Assembly (NCBI GenBank): GCA_028386065.3
Contig: JAKUCV010002319.1
Location: forward strand, 1-64,000
Direction of reading: 5' to 3'
DNA from: Turnera subulata
Lineage: Eukaryota; Streptophyta; Magnoliopsida; Malpighiales; Passifloraceae
Length of the DNA: 64,000 nucleotides
Shown: in pieces, positions 24,667 through 35,811 of the stretch
Position numbering within the stretch: the stretch's first letter is position 1
Layout of the letters: each line of letters begins with the position of its first letter
Position numbers and translations under genes: made by a program
The notes under the pieces: model-generated
Told to the model about the DNA's origin: nothing
The model's input: the letters and a program-made list of their open reading frames with translations, nothing else
The model's database searches: none

Positions 24667-27600
24667 TGTAACAGCCCGGGTAAAAATTTATATTTACCGG
24701 ACTGTAAAATGCTTGGTACAGTAATTTATCATGTAAAAATAATCTGGGAAAGTATTTTATGGTAAACCGAGCATCAGATTTCAAATTCCAAGTCTCGAAC
24801 CATACTTCGTATATTTTACGGAATTTTTCGGAATGGGTAAACCGTGAAAAGACGATTATACCCCTAAGTTAGTGTTACTACCAAGAGGAACTGGAAATAG
24901 CATATAGGTCTTTTACTAAAAGAATATTTAATGAAAATAAAAATAATAATAATATATATTTTTTTTTTAAAAAAAGAAACTATCGCCTGAACTTTCCAAC
25001 CCAACCCCTCATGCATCTCCATCATTACACACGATATGGAAATATGGCCAACATATCCACCTCTACATTCTGCAGCTTTAACAAGCTGTATTATTCCTTA
25101 CTCCACTAAACCATGTTTTGCTATTTCTTTTGTTTTAAAAACCTGCGTGAGCCACCACCTGATAGAGACTTCCCCCGCCAGCCGACCCCACGACCAAGCC
25201 ACCATCTCCTTCACGTACAGCCACCGGTGGCCGCCACCCAACAAGCACCCGCTACCTCATACCGTCGCCCTTGTCCTCTTGTCGCCATGCTCCATCTCCT
25301 CGCCTGTCGCGCCCACCTCGTCGTGCTTGACCATCGCCATGCCAACTCACGCCACCACCAGCCAACAGCCGCCGGCCACCGCTGCAAGTCTCCACCGCCA
25401 CTCGCACCCGCGCACGGCGTCTCATCCTCAGCCTTGCCTCGTGCTGCACCTCCTCTGCCTACTCACGCACGCCACTGCCTCGAAAGCACGTAGCAGCGCC
25501 GCCGTTCAACTCCCTCGCGTTGCACCGCCATCTACTTCTTCACGAGCTGCCGCTCGCGCCGCTTCCGCCCGTCGTGCCGGTGTCCAGGACGTCTTCAACG
25601 TTGCTGTTGAATTAGAGTTCACCGAAGAAAAAAATGGTGAGCTTGACCCAAGGTAATGGGCTTATGAATAGTACGCAATGGGCTTGGTTTAATCGATGGC
25701 ATGGGCTGAAACATTTGAACATGAAAATTTTATGGGCTATTAAAATTTGGAGTATATAATTAATCTTAAGTTTTTGATAACTTTAATAGTTGGATTAACT
25801 AAATGATCTGGGTAAGCTATGTTGTAACTCAAGGGAATTCTCTAAATTGGAACCATGACTAGGATTTGATTTATGCTCCTAGAATAATGTAAACACCAAT
25901 TAATCAATACCGTTTATAATATAATATAATTAATAATTCTATTTGTGGATTAGTAATCTGATGAATAAATCAATTGATATGACTAATAACTTTGCTATTG
26001 GTTTATGGGATTAATGATTTGATTATTTTGAGTTGGAGAATAATTTTAAAATAATCAAATGGTCAAGGTCATATTCAGACAATAATAATTTGAAGGTTTT
26101 GAAAAAGAGATAACAATAAAAAAAATAAAATAGAGGAAGGAATATACGTTATAATAAGTAGTGAATTTCATGAAATATTTTGGAAAGGGTGTTAACAAAG
26201 TATAATACCGGAATAATATCCGGATATATATACACGATATGTAATAATTTGTGGAGAAAGGATATATAAATAATTTTAGAAATAATATTTATACGGGAAT
26301 ATTGACTAGGTATGATTAACGAAATAATAATCACATGCATATCATATTTATTGTGCATTTGTGTGACCATATATTTGTTATTAATTATATATAGGGTTTG
26401 ATAACGTGAACGAGCACGTAGAACCGGAACCAGAGGAGTATCCGGAGGAATTTAACGGCTAAGGTGAGGTTAAGTAAATATTTATTTACATCCCGTGATA
26501 ACAAGTTGCTGTTTGCTTACTGTGACCAATGATGCTGGTATGATACTTTATGGCTATGTATGGTTTGTTGTGTGAAGAATTATGTTGATAATTGTTGCCG
26601 TTGATGTTGTTGAAATTATTGTTGCTGTTGATATAATTGATGATGTTGGAATTGTGGATATAAGTAGGATTATTGCTGTTGTAGACTATAGAATTGTGTG
26701 AGTTGAGTACCGGGGGTACTATTATGTGATGACAGTTTGGTATTGATTATTATCCAGATGAGCGGAGAGGCTGCGAGCCTGCTCGGGATAAAGAGTTGAT
26801 GGCTGGTTAGCAGTATTGTGGTATCAAGACTAAAATAGTTATATTAATAAAATGGAAACACTTAGACATCTAGTAAGTCACAGTTAAATGTTGGAACAAC
26901 CAGATGGTAGTCTTATTTTTATGGTGCTGGGGGAGAGTGTGCTTGGGGTCTGCTCCCTGTCTGTACCAATTATTATTTTTAGGCGCTGGGGGAGAGTGTG
27001 CTTGGGGTCTGCTCCCTGTCTGTGCCAGTTTTACGTGGAGGTACCAGGGCGGGATCCACGGGCTAGCTAGCTTGACTACCAGGCGACGGCCATCATTTAA
27101 CTTGTGATAGGGGCCCTGATAATAAAATTGGAATAGCGTGTCTAGAATCACCCGTGTGTATTTAAGGTTCGTGAGAACCTTGGCTAATTGTTGTGTTGTG
27201 ACTTGGAATAGTTACGGTGTATGTATATGTATATTTGCTTATGGGTTTACCCGGTGGGCACTTCGGACTCACCCCTCACCTGCGGGCTTTCATCCCGTAG
27301 GTTGAGTTATTTGTGGTTCAGGTATATTGCATTCCAGACAGGCTGCGGCGTTATCCCTTGGACAGGACTCGGATCCATTAGTTGCATCATGGGTTGCATA
27401 CAGAGTCATTGTAAGTCGTTAAGTCTTCCGCTGTGCTGTTTATTTTGTCGTTGGCCCGTAGGGCTATATTGTTGTTGCTTACAGTGTTTATGTGAGTTAA
27501 AGTCTTCCGCTGTGCACATTATTATTGTTGTTGGGCCATTGGGCCGGTTATATTATTATTGATGTTTGTTATTTTGGGCCGTTGGGGCCGAGTTGTCGTT

Positions 27601-27692
27601 GTACACACTGTATACTGAGTCATGTTGGGTTGGGTCGTCACAGTTCCGGCACGTGTTTACTGTGTACGGTAAATACGGGTCGGGGCGTTTCA
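24667..27692 (+). repeat. 5' LTR of LARD-like element
   Basis: 3026 bp, TG...CA. Compared with the 3' LTR it lacks about 350 bp of C-rich sequence (junction near 25169) and has about 10 extra bases (cttcggact region near 27262). It contains a 58-bp direct repeat twice (about 26922-27030), each copy with gctgggggagagtgtgcttg. Confidence 0.9.
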
Positions 27693-27712
27693 TTTTGGTA
27701 GCGGAGCGGGCG
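27693..27712 (+). promoter_or_regulatory. Primer-binding site of LARD-like element
   Basis: TTTTGGTAGCGGAGCGGG directly follows the 5' LTR. It resembles the initiator-Met-tRNA PBS pattern TGGTAnCnGAGC of plant Ty3/gypsy elements, though not perfectly complementary. Confidence 0.65.
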
Positions 27713-28029
27713 TTAGGTCTTGTTGGGCAGTCTTTGTGTGTTTGTTGTCCTTGTTTGCATAGTTCGCTCCAGTAGTTTATTATTTTACATCATTATAGTT
27801 AGTGCATTATGGATCCAGTCGAGGGACGCCAGCTGTCGCGGAACATACACATAAGAGGTAATGATGCCAAAAATAAGCGAAATTTGCAAATATTATTAAT
27901 AATACTGATACTTTGGATACAAAGGAAAATATTAATATATTGATTGCAAATAGAAATATTACATTGATAATTTATAAAAAGGGGAAATAATACATGGATT
28001 TTTGATATTATATAAAAATAAAAATACAT

Positions 28030-28713
28030 TTAACGGTTTGCAACGACGTTGACACGGAAGCTGTTTGCGTCACTGTTGACGTTGACCGTCACTCTATCGC
28101 TCCAAGAGAACCACATGCCGCCTCTGTCGTGCTGGCCAGGAATCTCGAACCGGTTAGCTTGAGGGAATCGGAGTGGAATCAGACCGTGATCGTCTCGTGG
28201 TTGCCACTGCGTCTCCGTCAGAAGAACCATGTTGGGCTTGTACTGGTTCTTCAAGTCCCTCAGGGTGCGTGAGAATTCCTGTGCACGCCTTGCAACTCCT
28301 CTGCAGTTCCACACCAGTAGCCGTACCTTTGGCCAGGTTGGAGGTAGCCGAGTCATTCTGGGTATGCTCTGGGCTGTCATTGAGAGTTGGTAGTAAGCAC
28401 CTTGCTCCACAGTCTGGCAAGTGGACTCCAAGTTGAACTCTTGAAGCCTATCCGAGATGAAGAACATCACGGAGTTTACAGAGCCGTAGTATGAAGTCCT
28501 CAGTGTTCCATGGTCCTCTAGGAAGAACACCTCTTCCATTGGAGTGACGAAGAACCGCGACGAGTAGAGGTTGTCGACAAAGACCAGGCGTGGCATTCTG
28601 CCGAGCTCGTTCGGTAGCTCCTCTGCACGTTCGTTGACCATGCTGTAGGCCAGACGATTCCTTCTGCCAAGATTGGCACCTTCGACGAAGAAGAAGGATG
28701 AGGGAGCAGGCAT
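28030..28713 (-). CDS. Antisense ORF-B: unknown domain fused to LINE endonuclease piece
   Basis: A 227-codon minus-strand ORF inside the LTR element, antisense to its own transcription. Residues 1 to about 125 (start MPAPSSFFFVEGANLG; later MPRLVFVDNLYSSRFF and SVNSVMFFISDRLQEF) match nothing I recognise. Residues from about 130 on (KVRLLVWNCRGVARRAQEF, NQYKPNMVLLTETQ, GGMWFSWSDRVTV) are the N-terminal part of an EEP endonuclease as found in plant L1-type LINEs. The domain stops after about 95 residues, before its catalytic GDFN and SDH parts, so it cannot be an active nuclease. It looks like a gene-fragment fusion captured by the element. A TATA box lies about 110 bp upstream. Function unknown. 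Confidence 0.6.
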   Translation of the reverse strand: MPAPSSFFFVEGANLGRRNRLAYSMVNERAEELPNELGRMPRLVFVDNLYSSRFFVTPMEEVFFLEDHGTLRTSYYGSVNSVMFFISDRLQEFNLESTCQTVEQGAYYQLSMTAQSIPRMTRLPPTWPKVRLLVWNCRGVARRAQEFSRTLRDLKNQYKPNMVLLTETQWQPRDDHGLIPLRFPQANRFEIPGQHDRGGMWFSWSDRVTVNVNSDANSFRVNVVANR

Positions 28714-28829
28714 GTTGCTTGACGTGTAGTGTTTTGCTTTTCGGAATTTTGTGGTTTTGTTTGCTTGAGCGTTTTGTTTGCTTTTAAAATGCTTTTGATG
28801 ATTTACACGTCATCGCTCCTTCTTTTATA
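28714..28829 (-). promoter_or_regulatory. Putative antisense promoter and leader for ORF-B
   Basis: On the minus strand, GAGTATAAAAGAAGG puts a TATA box at 28822-28829. The roughly 100-nt stretch to the ATG is A/C-rich with repeated AAAGCAAACAAAACG-type motifs and no upstream ATG after the likely start point, as in many plant 5' leaders. A TGACGTG motif lies at about 28805-28811. Confidence 0.5.
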
Positions 28830-29496
28830 CTCTTATGGGGAGCGTGATTACCGTTTTGATTTTCAAGATTTTGCTTTTTTGAAAATTTACCGTTGTTTTC
28901 ATTTATTACTTTGATACTTTACGCGTTTATCGGATTACCGTGCCAGAGTTTTTCAGCCTATTTCCGTCTTATGATTTTCTTTCGCTCTGGCTACCTTGTC
29001 CTTTCTTTCCATGGTTTTACTATATTTTTCCTGCATCTTTTATCACTTGCATCCGTGACCGTTGATGCTGGATAGATGGGACCACATCTCGAGTAGAGTG
29101 CATGTGCGACGAGTTTACAGCTGTTCGGACATCGTGGAGAGATACGAGCCTTGACAGACGTTTTGGCTTATGCGGAAAATATGAACAAGTGGGTATCGTT
29201 TCTTTCGAGGGACACAGGACGTTTCCATGATCATCACCTTGCGAGGTTAACGGGCGTCACCGTTAGTTGTACGTCACGTTTCTTGGTTTGAGGGTGTTTT
29301 CGTCCGATACGAGCACCGTTCATGAAAACTTGTTTTGGTTTTAATTTCTTTTTGTTTTGATTCTGTTAAACGAGTTTTGATTTTAATTTCTTTATATTGG
29401 ATTTTATATTCTTATAGTTGATTTTTATTTTGCTTTGAGATATTTTATTCTGTCTAGCATAAGATTTCTTAACACAAGAGTTTTGATTTAAAAGGA

Positions 29497-29520
29497 AAAT
29501 TTATTTTATTCATTTTATAG
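29497..29520 (-). terminator. Putative polyadenylation signal for ORF-A
   Basis: Minus-strand AATGAATAAAATAAATTT holds two overlapping AATAAA signals about 35-50 nt past the stop at 29549. Confidence 0.45.
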
Positions 29521-29548
29521 AGGTTTACAACAGGAGAAGAAGTACTCT

Positions 29549-29926
29549 CTATGGAGTTACTTGCTTCTCTAGATCTTTTACAATCTTTTTTACATTTTCC
29601 ATGTGCGGGAAGAGCTCCATGCACGCCAGCTCGATCTGCGCCACTGCCGAGCTGATCTTCTTCAGCGAGAAGTTCAGCTGCGTCAACTTCTGCTGCGGTG
29701 TGCTGCTCTCAGCTACTGCCTTGCCCTTCTTGTCCTCAGCTTTCTTGCCGGCACGCTTCTTCCGTCGCTTTGGGGAGACCACCATGTGCTCCTCCAGACC
29801 GATGATGTTGGTCTTGAACCGTTTCTTTGGAGGCTCTTCATTGGAGCTTGTCGGGAAAGCAGTGCCGCCGATGTAGCTGTTGTTCTCGGAGTCTGAGGTC
29901 GTACGAGAACGAAGAGGAGAGTCCAT
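29549..29926 (-). CDS. Antisense ORF-A: small basic protein, unknown
   Basis: A 125-codon minus-strand ORF in the same element. Residues 1-33 are Ser/Thr/Asn-rich. Basic clusters PPKKRFK (about 33-39) and PKRRKKRAGKK (about 52-62) resemble nuclear localisation signals. The C-terminal third (QQKLTQLNFSLKKISSAVAQ ... MENVKKIVKDLEKQ) looks helical with heptad-like hydrophobics. I recognise no family. The unit has a TATA box 35 bp upstream and AATAAA-type signals about 40 bp after the stop, so it resembles a small complete gene. Coding status is an inference. Confidence 0.55.
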   Translation of the reverse strand: MDSPLRSRTTSDSENNSYIGGTAFPTSSNEEPPKKRFKTNIIGLEEHMVVSPKRRKKRAGKKAEDKKGKAVAESSTPQQKLTQLNFSLKKISSAVAQIELACMELFPHMENVKKIVKDLEKQVTP

Positions 29927-29968
29927 GGCTGAGAGTGAATGTCTCAGCTGTGAGGTTTGGTATTTATA
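29927..29968 (-). promoter_or_regulatory. Putative antisense promoter for ORF-A
   Basis: Minus-strand CTTATAAATACC (TATA box 29961-29968) lies 35 bp before the ATG at 29926, followed by a CA-rich stretch suited to a start site and short leader. Confidence 0.55.
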
Positions 29969-30111
29969 AGCGGATGAGATGTCGCTTAAGGGTATAAGCG
30001 GTATCTCATGTTGGGGTTGGACACCTGGCAGAGTGTGTCAGAAGCTTATCGTGGTAGGACCCACGGATAAGACGGAATTTCGGGGACGAAATTCTTTTAA
30101 AGGGGGTAGAC

Positions 30112-33100
30112 TGTAACAGCCCGGGTAAAAAATTATATTTACCGGACTGTAAAATGCTTGGTACAGTAATTTATCATGTAAAAATAATCTGGGAAAGTAT
30201 TTTATGGTAAACCGAGCATCAGATTTCAAATTCCAAGTCTCGAACCATACTTCGTATATTTTACGGAATTTTCCGGAATGGGTAAACCGTGAAAAGACGA
30301 GTATACCCCTAAGTTAGTGTTACTACCAAGAGGAACTGGAAATAGCATATAGGTCTTTTACTAAAAGAATATTTAATGAAAATAAAAATAATAATAATAT
30401 ATTTTTTTTAAAAAAAAAGAAACTATCGCCTGAACTTTCCAACCCAACCCCTCATGCATCTCCATCATTACACACGATATGGAAATATGGCCAACATATC
30501 CACCTCTACATTCTGCAGCTTTAACAAGCTGTATTATTCCTTACTCCACTAAACCATGTTTTGCTATTTCTTTTGTTTTAAAAACCTGCGTGAGCCACCA
30601 CCTGATAGAGATTGTCTTCACCAAGTTTTTCCTTGCTATATTCCCTGCAATAATTCGTCCACTCACCCATACAGTTGCAATTTTTTTAAAAAAAAACAAA
30701 CAACAACCCCTAACCTCCTGTTCACCACCATCTTCTTCTTTTTCTTCTCCCATTGCTCCACCACCGAACCACCGACGAACCACCACATCACAAGCAGCAA
30801 CCGCGCGCAGCGTCCTCACCTCCACCATCTTCTTCTTCTTCTTCTTCCTCGCATCTCCACCGCAGCACACACTCGCCGCCGAGCCTCTCCACCAACAACC
30901 ACACCGGCCGCCCCTCCTTGCACCCTCGCCTGCACCGCCCCCCTCTTCTCTTCTCCTCTTCTTTCCTTCCCCCGCCAGCCGACCCCATGACCAAGCCACC
31001 ATCTCCTTCACGTACAGCCGCCGGCGGCCGCCACCCAACAAGCACCCGCTACCTCATACCGTCGCCCTCGTCCTCTTGTCGCCAAGCTCCATCTCCTCGC
31101 CTGTCGCGCCCTCCTCGTCGTGCTTGACCATCTCCATGCCAACTCACGCCACCACCAGCCAACAGCCGCCGGCCACCGCTGCAAGTCTCCACCGCCACTC
31201 GCACCCGCGCACGGCGTCTCCTCCTCAGCCTTGCCTCGTGCTGCACCTCCTCTGCCTACTCACGCACGCCACTGCCTCGAAAGCACGTAGCAGCGCCGCC
31301 GTTCGACTCCCTCGCGTTGCACCGCCATCTACTTCTTCACGAGCTGCCGCTCCCGCCGCTTCCGCCCGTCGTGCCAGTGTCCAGGACGTCTTCAACGTTG
31401 CTGTTGAATTAGAGTTCACCGAAAAAAAAAATGGTGAGCTTGACCCAAGGTAATGGGCTTATGAATAGTACGCAATGGGCTTGGTTTAATCGATGGCATG
31501 GGCTGAAACATTTGAACATGAACATTTTATGGGCTATTAAAATTTGGAGTATATAATTAATCTTAAGTTTTTGATAACTTTAATAGTTGGATTAACTAAA
31601 TGATCTGGGTAAGCTATGTTGTAACTCAAGGGAATTCTCTAAATTGGAACCATAACTAGGATTTGATTTATGCTCCTAGAATAATGTAAACACCAATTAA
31701 TGAATACTGTTAATAATATAATATAATTAATAATTCTATCTGTGGATTAGTAATCTGATGAATAAATCAATTGATATGACTAATAACTTTGCTAACGGTT
31801 TATGGGATTAATGATTTGATTATTTTGAGTTGGAGAATAATTTTAAAATAATCAAATGGTCAAGGTCATATTCAGACAATAATAATTTGAAGGTTTTGAA
31901 AAAGAGATAACAATAATAAAATGAAATAGGGGAAGGGATATACGTTATAATAAGTAGTGAATTTCATGAAATATTTTGGAAAGGGTGTTAACAAAGTATA
32001 ATACCGGAATAATATCCGGATATATATACACGATATGTAAATAATTTGTGGAGAAAGGATATATAAATAATTTTAGAAATAATATTTATACGGGAATATT
32101 GACTAGGTATGATTAACGGAATAATAATCACATGCATATCATATTTATTGTGCATTTGTGTGACCATATATTTGTTATTAATTATATATAGGGTTTGATA
32201 ACGTGAACGAGCACGTAGAACCGGAACCAGAGGAGTATCCGGAGGAATTTAACGGCTAAGGTGAGGTTAAGTAAATATTTATTTACATCCCGTGATAACA
32301 AGTTGCTGTTTGCTTACTGTGCCATTGATGCTGGTATGATACTTTATGGCTATGTATGGTTTGTTGTGTGAAGAATTATGTTGAAAATTGTTGCCGTTGA
32401 TGTTGTTGAAATTATTGTTGCTGTTGATATAATTGATGATGTTGGAATTGTGGATATAAGTAGGATTATTGCTGTTGTAGACTGTAGAATTGTGTGAGTT
32501 GAGTACCGGGGGTACTATTATGTGATGACAGTTTGGTATTGATTATTATCCAGACGAGCGGAGAGGCTGCGAGCCTGCTCGGGATAAAGAGTTGATGGCT
32601 GGTTAGTAGTATTGTGGTATCAAGACTAAAATAGTTATATTAATAAAATGGAAACACTTAGACATCTAGTAAGTCACAGTTAAATGTTGGAACAACCAGA
32701 TGGTAGTCTTATTTTTATGGTGCTGGGGGAGAGTGTGCTTGGGGTCTGCTCCCTGTCTGTACCAATTATTATTTTTAGGCGCTGGGGGAGAGTGTGCTTG
32801 GGGTCTGCTCCCTGTCTGTGCCAGTTTTACGTGGAGGTACCAGGGCGGGATCCACGAGCTAGCTAGCTTGACTACCAGGCGACGGCCATCATTTAACTTG
32901 TGATAGGGGCCCTGATAATAAAATTGGAATAGCGTGTCTAGAATCACCCGTGTGTATTTAAGGTTCGTGAGAACCTTGGCTAATTGTTGTGTTGTGACTT
33001 GGAATAGTTACGGTGTATGTATATGTATATTTGCTTATGGGTTTACCCGGTGGGCAACACCCCTCACCTGCGGGCTTTCATCCCGTAGGTTGAGTTATTT

Positions 33101-33480
33101 GTGGTTCAGGTATATTGCATTCCAGACAGGCTGCGGCGTTATCCCTTGGACAGGACTCGGATCCATTAGTTGCATCATGGGTTGCATACAGAGTCATTGT
33201 GAGTCGTTAAGTCTTCCGCTGTGCTGTTTATTTTGTCGTTGGCCCGTAGGGCTATATTGTTGTTGCTTACAGTGTTTATGTGAGTTAAAGTCTTCCGCTG
33301 TGCACATTATTATTGTTGTTGGGCCATTGGGCCGGTTTTATTATTATTGATGTTTGTTATTTTGGGCCGTTGGGGCCGAGTTGTCGTTGTACACACTGTA
33401 TACTGAGTCATGTTGGGTTGGGTCGTCACAGTTCCGACACGTGTTTACTGTGTACGGTAAATACAGGTCGGGGCGTTTCA
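30112..33480 (+). repeat. 3' LTR of LARD-like element
   Basis: 3369 bp, TG...CA. It carries about 350 bp (about 30612-30964) absent from the 5' LTR, and lacks about 10 bases near 33056. It has the same 58-bp direct repeat (about 32718-32826). The polypurine tract is at about 30099-30111. Confidence 0.9.
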
Positions 33481-33485
33481 AAATT
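33481..33485. repeat. LARD TSD, right
   Basis: AAATT, identical to 24662-24666. Confidence 0.88.
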
Positions 33486-34926
33486 ATTCAAGATGATATT
33501 ATTTGGGATTATAAAAAAAATAAGACAAAAAAACAAGCTTAAAATCTTATTCCATAATAAGGTTTTCTACTTACACCAAGTAGCATCATTGCTGAAGGAG
33601 CATCTGAAAATGCTCGAATGCGCTCAACGAACTTCTGTAGACCTGGATCCCTCTCGATAATAGTTTTTTGGCATGAATCCATATCAGTATTGATGGGCAT
33701 GGCATCAATTCTGACTCCCGGCAAAAAAGCTATGGTTAGAGCTAGGCCAGCCTGCGGCGCTTCCAGCTACAAAATCAAAGAAAGATTTTGAGGAGAACAT
33801 CATCATATCCATGGACAAAAGCTTTTGATAAACCATCATAGAATTTTGCTCCTCTAAAATAAAATAGATGAAAAAAACACCACATCACAAGAGACTTGTG
33901 AATAAAATGAAGAAGATTAAGGGATAACTCTCAGCTCATTGAAACTCATTTGGCAAGTTTTTGCATCAACACGGACACCATAAATAGCCAAATTTTAGAT
34001 CAGAATGAGAAAACCGCATTAATTTTATCTACAAAATATGTAACAATCTCGAACTTTTTTTTGTTGTCTATAAAGGTTACGTGGATGGGTATTAGTGATA
34101 AGATTGTATATATGATTAGCTAAGGGTTAGTTAGTGATCTGATGGGTTTCTTATCCTTCTAGGTGTACACCTATCTGTATTCTCTAGCTGTACTGCTTAT
34201 CGTCTAACTGTTAGCATTATACTCCTTGTGTATTACAAACACTACTACTATAATAACATGGTCTCGGTACATGGTTATGTACTGTGAGTTACAACAACTC
34301 CTGTGATCTTATAATGGGTTAGCTAAAGTATAGAGTGTTTTCTAAACAATTACATCTGAAAGTAGAACAAAGAAGAAGAAAACAAAGCTATAGCAAAGCA
34401 AAGCAATGCGAATTACCTCCTCATATCGATTGGTAGTCACATCCTTTCCCATGACCCCTCTGGACAAAAAAACCACAATCACTGTCCGGGTTCTCAACCT
34501 TTGCCTCAGGTTTATTCCCACATTTACAATCTGGGCAGTACCCCGTCGTCCAAACAAGTTGGCCACTGCAAGATGGGGAACAAGGGGTTCCTTGAGAAGT
34601 TTAGCCAAAAGAACATTTGTTAGCCAAAAGAACATTTGCAAGCTGCTCATGAGAACCATGTTCCTGTGTAAAAATAAAAGGCAAGCATTAGTTAACTCAT
34701 CAAGAAAGTATTGAAAGCCAAACAAAAGTTAAAAAACTACTCCAAACAAAAGTTAAAGAAAAAAGAACCCTCATATGCCTTTCGTCTTCCAATACCTTGG
34801 CGAATACCTTGGGCGAAAACATGGCTACTGAATACCGAAGGGCTGGCGGAAATGAGGCAATCACGGTGTCTCTAATGCATTGCCATTCGCGAGAAACGAT
34901 AACTGTGCGTCCAAGGTACTTCCAGG

Positions 34927-35508
34927 TAGACCTGGCAAAACGGGTATTGACACGACAACCCGACACGAACCCGACACGAAATTAGCAGGTATAGGTCAGA
35001 GATTTCCAACCCGTTTAGTTAAATGGGTCGACCCGACACGACACGAAAATTAGCAGGTCAGGTAGCGGGTTGACACGCCAACCCGATAGGTACCTGTTTA
35101 TGACCCGATTATATTTAGGGTATAGATATTTTACTAATTTAATATAAGACTTATCCAATATTTAAGGCTAAAGTTACTAAAATTATCCAAAAATACTTCT
35201 ATAAATGCTTTAAAATATTATTATATTATGATTCTGCAATTTATAATTTTATTTAATATATGAAAAAAAACTAATTATATGCCTATTTACTTAAAAATAC
35301 TCAAAATAGAAAAATTTCAAACTCATTTTTAGGCTTATTAGACTTAATAGGTAACCCGCGGGTCAACCCGAACCCGACACGATAATAAACGGGTTGGACA
35401 CGACACGACACGATTATTAAATGGGTCGGGTCGGGTTGAAGATTTAGAACCCGATTACCTGTTCAACCCGGCACGAACCCGACACGACAACACGAATTGC
35501 CAGGTCTA
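34927..35508. mobile_element. hAT-type MITE, copy 1 (in F-box exon)
   Basis: 582 bp with perfect 12-bp terminal inverted repeats TAGACCTGGCAA / TTGCCAGGTCTA and an 8-bp TSD CTTCCAGG at 34919-34926 and 35509-35516. Subterminal regions are full of CGACACGACACG / ACCCGACACGAA motifs. The centre is AT-rich with no ORF. Removing it and one TSD copy rejoins the F-box frame at LPWKYLG, so the insertion split a coding exon. Confidence 0.93.
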
Positions 35509-35811
35509 CTTCCAGGGCAGTTTCTTGAAGATGGTCTCTTGGATGTTTCGAGGAAGATCCCCAAAATTTGTACGTACCACTGTGGAATCATAGAATAGTT
35601 ATTGTTATAGACATTGCAATGCAAAAGAACATGGAATGAAGCATAGGTACTGAAGAAACGTAAATATTTCCTTCTACAGTGGGGATAAATATTGTTGCAA
35701 TCACATTTTTTTCTAATTTTTTTTTGTCTAAAGACATCCTGCATTTTATGGAACCATAGTACGAAAGTCACGAACCACATGGGCATGAAAATTGAAAACT
35801 ACTATAAATCA

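Larger units (their letters stand above)
24667..33480 (+). mobile_element. Non-autonomous LTR retrotransposon (LARD-like)
   Basis: An 8814-bp element: 5' LTR 24667-27692, internal region 27693-30111, 3' LTR 30112-33480. Both LTRs start TGTAACAGCCCGGGTAAAA and end GGGGCGTTTCA. The direct repeat AAATT flanks it at 24662-24666 and 33481-33485. A primer-binding site resembling initiator-Met type (TGGTAGCGGAGCGGG, 27696-27710) follows the 5' LTR, and a polypurine tract (AAAGGGGGTAGA) precedes the 3' LTR. The internal region has no gag, protease, integrase or RT, so it must depend on another element, presumably Ty3/gypsy. Instead it carries two antisense ORFs. The LTRs are nearly identical apart from two indels, so the insertion looks recent. 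Confidence 0.92.
23933..35579 (-). pseudogene. F-box/FIST protein gene (FBXO22-like), disrupted
   Basis: Minus-strand exons, by my splice reading: 35517-35579 plus 34808-34926 (one exon split by a MITE), 34417-34663, 33575-33766, 24599-24641 (tentative), 24341-24502 and 23933-24242. The first encodes an F-box (GDLPRNIQETIFKKLPWK...SREWQCIRDTV). Later exons align by eye with the FIST-domain F-box proteins typified by Arabidopsis At5g63520: LLKEPLVPHLAVANLFG, GLALTIAFLPGVRIDAMPI, VVCLVFAPQ and the end VVVYLILSYTS. Such proteins act as substrate receptors of SCF ubiquitin ligases. Breaks: the MITE inside the F-box exon, a 19-bp tandem duplication at about 34602-34639 that shifts the frame to a stop, a frame change near 24165-24190, and an 8.8-kb LTR element in the intron between 24641 and 33575. 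Start exon not located. Family assignment is from memory and needs a search. Confidence 0.62.

Noticed and set aside
30479..31453. 324-codon ORF in the 3' LTR (and 206-codon version at 25036)
   Set aside because: Low-complexity Ser/Pro/Ala/His translation of C-rich LTR sequence, and it changes with the LTR indel.
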